Assembly (NCBI RefSeq): GCF_900188345.1
Contig: NZ_FZOD01000037.1
Coordinates: forward strand, 1 to 64,000
DNA length: 64,000 bases
Source: Streptosporangium subroseum
Lineage (GTDB): Bacteria > Actinomycetota > Actinomycetes > Streptosporangiales > Streptosporangiaceae
Direction of reading: 5' to 3'
This document shows positions 61,105 to 64,000 of the stretch, piece by piece (the stretch's first letter is position 1; each line of letters begins with the position of its first letter). Both the position numbers and the translations under genes were made by a program. The notes under the pieces were generated by a model. It saw only the letters and a list, made by a program, of their open reading frames with translations, had not been told where the DNA came from and did no database searches.

Positions 61105-61448
61105 CGCGCTCTGATCGTAGGCCACTCGTCCTGCGCGCGCGTATCGAGGTCAGGGAGTGGCGACCCCCGTACAGCGGAAAGCGGCGAGCCCCGCGCAAAG
61201 GAAAGCGAACCGGGAGGCGAGACGGGGCCCGACAGGGCCGGAGAGGCCCGACGAGGACGCGGAAACCGGGCCGAAGCGCTAGCGGGCAAGTCATGGGTTC
61301 GCAAGAGGATGCGCCCAGCCCTCTTGTGATATTCGCCACATGGGTATTTGGTGAACACACTGCGTTCATGCGGGGTATGGACGCGACAGCGGATCCAGGG
61401 GTGTGGCCCCACTGGCCGCGCTCCTTCGGCAATGACGCGGGAGGCGAT
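61105..61448. other. Divergent gap between pgsA and the EF-G-like gene
   Basis: About 344 bases that must hold promoters for both directions. The part nearest pgsA is extremely GC-rich. An AT-richer part at 61325-61375 includes TTGTGA and TATTTG, but with a 15-base spacer, and a partial palindrome TTCGCCA/TTGGTGAA. An open frame extends upstream of the EF-G start from 61293 but has no ribosome-binding site. No gene is supported. Confidence 0.4.
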
Positions 61449-63581
61449 GTGGCGGAGAGAGCAACCGGCGGAACAGCAGGAGCCGCGGGGAGGGCACCTG
61501 CGGTCGATCGGCCGGACATGGTGCGTAATGTCGTGCTGGTCGGCCCTTCCGGTGCCGGAAAGACAACTCTCGTCGAGGCGCTGCTGGCCGCGACGCGGAC
61601 CATTCAGCGGACCGGCCGGGTCGAGGACGGCACGACGGTCAGCGACTTCGACGAGGTCGAGGTGCGTCAGCAACGGTCGGTGAACCTGACCGTGGCTCCG
61701 ATGATCTACAACGACGTCAAGATCAACTTGTTGGACACCCCCGGCTACGCCGATTTTGTCGGCGACCTGCGCGCCGGACTGCGCGCGGCCGACGCCGCGC
61801 TGTTCGTGGTCTCGGCGTCGGAGGGCGTGGACGGCCTGACCAAGATGCTGTGGGAGGAGTGCGCGACGGTCGGGATGCCCCGTACGGTCGTGATCACCAA
61901 GATCGACCACCAGAGGGCGAACTTCGAGGAGGTCCTCATCGCCTGCCAGGACGCCTTCGGCGACGGCGTGGCGCCGCTGTATCTCCCCGTGGTGACCAAC
62001 GGCCGGGTGAACGGCCTGATCGGGCTGCTGAGCCAGAAGTTCTACAACTACGCGACCGGCACCAGGACCGAGAACGTCCCGGGCCCCACGTATGAGAACC
62101 AGCTCGAGGAGTATCGCGACACCCTGATCGAGAGCATCATCCAGGAGAGCGAGGACGAGTCCCTGATGGACCGTTACCTCTCCGGCGAGGAGATCGACAC
62201 CAAGGTCCTCATCGACGACCTGGAGAAGGCCGTCGCGCGCGGGGGCTTCTATCCGGTGCTCGCCGCGGGGACCGGCGTGGGCGCGCTGGAGGTGCTGGAA
62301 CTCATCACCCAGGGATTCCCCTCCCCGCTCGAGCACCCGATGCCGGAGATCACCTCTCTTGACGGCACTCCGGTCCCGGCCATCGCCTGCGACCCCGACG
62401 GACCGCTCGTGGCTGAGATCGTCAAGACCACCAGCGACCCCTACGTGGGCCGGATCAGCCTGGTCCGGGTGTTCTCGGGGACGCTGCGCCCGGACATGAC
62501 CGTGCACGTCTCGGGGCACGGCCTGGCCGATCGCGGTCACGATGACCACGACGTGGACGAGCGCATCGGCGCGCTCTCCTCGCCCCTGGGCAAGCTTCAG
62601 CGGACGGCCGCCAAATGCGTGGCCGGCGACATCGTCGCGGTGGCCAAGCTGGCGCGGGCGGAGACCGGTGACACCCTGTCGGACAAGGAGCGGCCGCTGC
62701 TGATGACCTCGTGGACGATGCCCGAACCGCTGCTGCCGGTGGCGATCCAGGCCAAGTCCAAGGCCGACGACGACAAACTCGGCCAGGCGCTGCAGCGACT
62801 GGTGGCCGAGGACCCGACGCTCCGGCTGGAGAACAACGCCGAGACCCGGCAGCTCGTGCTGTGGTGCATGGGCGAGGCCCACGCCGACGTGCTGCTCGAA
62901 CGGCTGAGCAAGCGGCACAGCGTGGAGGTGGAGAAGATCGACCTCCGGGTGCCGCTCAGGGAGACCTTCGGCGGCAGTTGCCAGGCCCTGGGCCGCAACG
63001 TCAAGCAGACCGGCGGTCACGGTCAGTTCGCCGTCTGCCACCTGGAGATCGAGCCCCTGCCCTCGGGCGGCGGCTTCGAGTTCGTGGACAAGATCGTCGG
63101 CGGTGTGGTGCCGCGCCAGTTCATCCCCTCGGTGGAGAAGGGGGTGCGCACCCAGATGCAGCGCGGGGTGCTGGCCGGATATCCCATGGTGGACGTCCGG
63201 GTGACGCTGTACGACGGCAAGGCCCACTCGGTCGACTCCTCCGACATGGCCTTCCAGATCGCCGGGGCGCTCGCGCTCAAGGAGGCGGCGGCCAAGGTGC
63301 CGATGCTGCTGCTCGAACCGGTGGACGAGGTGTCCGTGCTGGTGGCCGACGACCACGTCGGCTCGGTGATGTCCGACCTGTCCTCCCGCAGGGGCCGGGT
63401 CCTCGGCACCGAACCGGTCGGCATCGGGCGCACGCTGGTCCGGGCGGAGGTGCCCGAACTGGAGATCACCCGCTACTCCATCGACCTGAGGTCGATGTCG
63501 CACGGCACCGGGACGTTCCAGCGCGTCTTCCTGCGGTACGAGCCGCTCCCGTCCCACCTGGTGGACAAAGTCGCCGGCTGA
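61449..63581 (+). CDS. Elongation factor G-like GTPase (FusA2 type)
   Basis: 710 residues. G1 is GPSGAGKTTL (32-41), the switch I region is RQQRSVNLT, G3 is DTPGYADF and G4 is TKID. Domains II-V follow, with domain IV showing QTGGHGQFAV instead of the GGRGQF-like loop of canonical EF-G. This matches the second EF-G of actinobacteria (mycobacterial FusA2), whose role is not established. GTG at 61449 is chosen because GGGAGG lies 4 bases upstream and the mature homology begins there. It is not linked to ribosomal protein genes as canonical fusA is. Confidence 0.92.
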   Translation: MAERATGGTAGAAGRAPAVDRPDMVRNVVLVGPSGAGKTTLVEALLAATRTIQRTGRVEDGTTVSDFDEVEVRQQRSVNLTVAPMIYNDVKINLLDTPGYADFVGDLRAGLRAADAALFVVSASEGVDGLTKMLWEECATVGMPRTVVITKIDHQRANFEEVLIACQDAFGDGVAPLYLPVVTNGRVNGLIGLLSQKFYNYATGTRTENVPGPTYENQLEEYRDTLIESIIQESEDESLMDRYLSGEEIDTKVLIDDLEKAVARGGFYPVLAAGTGVGALEVLELITQGFPSPLEHPMPEITSLDGTPVPAIACDPDGPLVAEIVKTTSDPYVGRISLVRVFSGTLRPDMTVHVSGHGLADRGHDDHDVDERIGALSSPLGKLQRTAAKCVAGDIVAVAKLARAETGDTLSDKERPLLMTSWTMPEPLLPVAIQAKSKADDDKLGQALQRLVAEDPTLRLENNAETRQLVLWCMGEAHADVLLERLSKRHSVEVEKIDLRVPLRETFGGSCQALGRNVKQTGGHGQFAVCHLEIEPLPSGGGFEFVDKIVGGVVPRQFIPSVEKGVRTQMQRGVLAGYPMVDVRVTLYDGKAHSVDSSDMAFQIAGALALKEAAAKVPMLLLEPVDEVSVLVADDHVGSVMSDLSSRRGRVLGTEPVGIGRTLVRAEVPELEITRYSIDLRSMSHGTGTFQRVFLRYEPLPSHLVDKVAG

Positions 63582-63672
63582 CCGGCGGGAAGGCGTGCCA
63601 CCGCCCGCGGAGCGTCCCTGAGGGCGCGTGCCGTCCACAGAGTCCTTGGGCGCGTCGCTCGCGGAAAGGCGC

Positions 63673-63706
63673 TGGGAGGCGCGCACCATCCGGCGCACGC
63701 CTCCCA
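63673..63706 (+). terminator. Hairpin after the EF-G-like gene
   Basis: tgggaggcg / cgcctccca, perfect 9-base stem with a 16-base loop containing further gcgc pairing. It is 91 bases after the stop codon and is followed by A-rich sequence rather than T. Confidence 0.45.
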
Positions 63707-63793
63707 AAAATGTACTCAAGTCACGGTAGTATCACAAACTCATTTCGTTTTTCCGGTCAAAGCATCTCGGTCCTGGTGCCAAACTGATGAACT

Positions 63794-64000
63794 ATGCGAA
63801 CAGGACGCCCTTTGCTTGCCGCTGCCGCCCTTGCCGTCGTCACCACCGGCGCCGCCTACACCTTCGGCCCGAGTGCCGAGCCGGTGGGAGCCGCAGCCGC
63901 CGCAGCCGCCACGGCACCCACCGTCGGCGCGGCGGGTGAGGTCTCCGCCACGGCGGCGTGCCCGGTCGACGCGAGGTATCCCAAGCGGCAGCTGCGCGGG
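63794..64000 (+). CDS. N-terminus of a secreted protein, probably GHL10-type glycosyl hydrolase (cut by window end)
   Basis: Only the first 69 codons are in the window. A Sec signal peptide (basic MRTGRP, then LLAAAALAVVTTGAAYTF) is followed by an Ala-rich linker and CPVDARYPKRQLRG at the edge. The KRQLRG segment is how GHL10 (former DUF187) glycosyl hydrolases begin their catalytic domain, usually continuing with a WIASV-like strand; that continuation is outside, so the family call is an inference. An AT-rich block (63711-63760, with TAGTAT) is a possible promoter. Confidence 0.6.
   Translation, partial: MRTGRPLLAAAALAVVTTGAAYTFGPSAEPVGAAAAAAATAPTVGAAGEVSATAACPVDARYPKRQLRG

Noticed and set aside
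61098..63719. 873-codon minus-strand frame opposite the EF-G-like gene
   Set aside because: Antisense shadow of an intact GTPase gene; no ribosome-binding site or recognisable domain.

Overview
The window is a gene-dense stretch of core chromosome from a high-GC actinobacterium. Most likely it is a Streptosporangiales relative (Streptosporangium/Nonomuraea-like); this is inferred from the very high GC3, the many GTG starts and a gene order shared with Streptomyces and Mycobacterium, not from a database match. No rRNA, tRNA, CRISPR array, insertion sequence or prophage gene was recognised. Fifty-seven apparently intact genes, one ORF of uncertain status (orf97), one pseudogene remnant and one gene cut by the right edge are annotated.

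Layout. 1-420: two near-consensus promoters fire leftwards out of the window (possibly an rRNA operon), next to the tyrS terminator. 421-11290 (minus): tyrS, a 3-methyladenine glycosylase, argH, argG and the arginine operon argCJBDFR, with 4-8 base overlaps at every junction and a promoter/ARG-box region in front of argC. 11561-15509: acyl-CoA ligase behind a TetR-type palindrome, an MFS exporter, a Uma2 nuclease-fold protein and a small acidic protein. 15644-22773 (minus): pheST, an orphan PAS histidine kinase, a SpoU-type RNA methylase and infC-rpmI-rplT; infC appears to start at ATC behind a structured leader. 23212-31598 (minus): aroE, mltG, a decayed second mltG copy, ruvX, alaS with two small membrane-protein genes, rarA and a DUF2231 membrane protein.

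31797-46901: two paralogous membrane-anchored cyclophilins (plus strand) flank a P450, aspS, hisS and a metallo-beta-lactamase-fold hydrolase; then DUF349, relA, apt and the secretion accessory operon yajC-secD-secF. 47128-49692 (minus): ruvC-ruvA-orf97-ruvB. The 97-codon repeat ORF sits between ruvA and ruvB with 4-base overlaps at both ends and is the least ordinary thing in the window. 49800-57803: an Eis-like acetyltransferase, a cation/proton antiporter, yebC, and pdxT and pdxS (pyridoxal phosphate synthase) split by a Tat-exported PhoD phosphatase, then a DUF3048 lipoprotein. 57886-61104 (minus): the phosphatidylinositol mannoside operon pgsA-patA-pimA plus a small membrane protein. 61449-64000 (plus): an EF-G paralogue and the start of a secreted protein, probably a GHL10-type glycosyl hydrolase.

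Functionally the window combines translation (five aminoacyl-tRNA synthetases, L20, L35, IF-3, EF-G2), arginine synthesis and its repressor, Holliday junction processing (RuvABC, RuvX, RarA), Sec export, the stringent response and adenine salvage, PLP synthesis and envelope lipid synthesis. Starts were chosen from ribosome-binding-site spacing and coupling to the upstream gene; several differ from the longest open frame.
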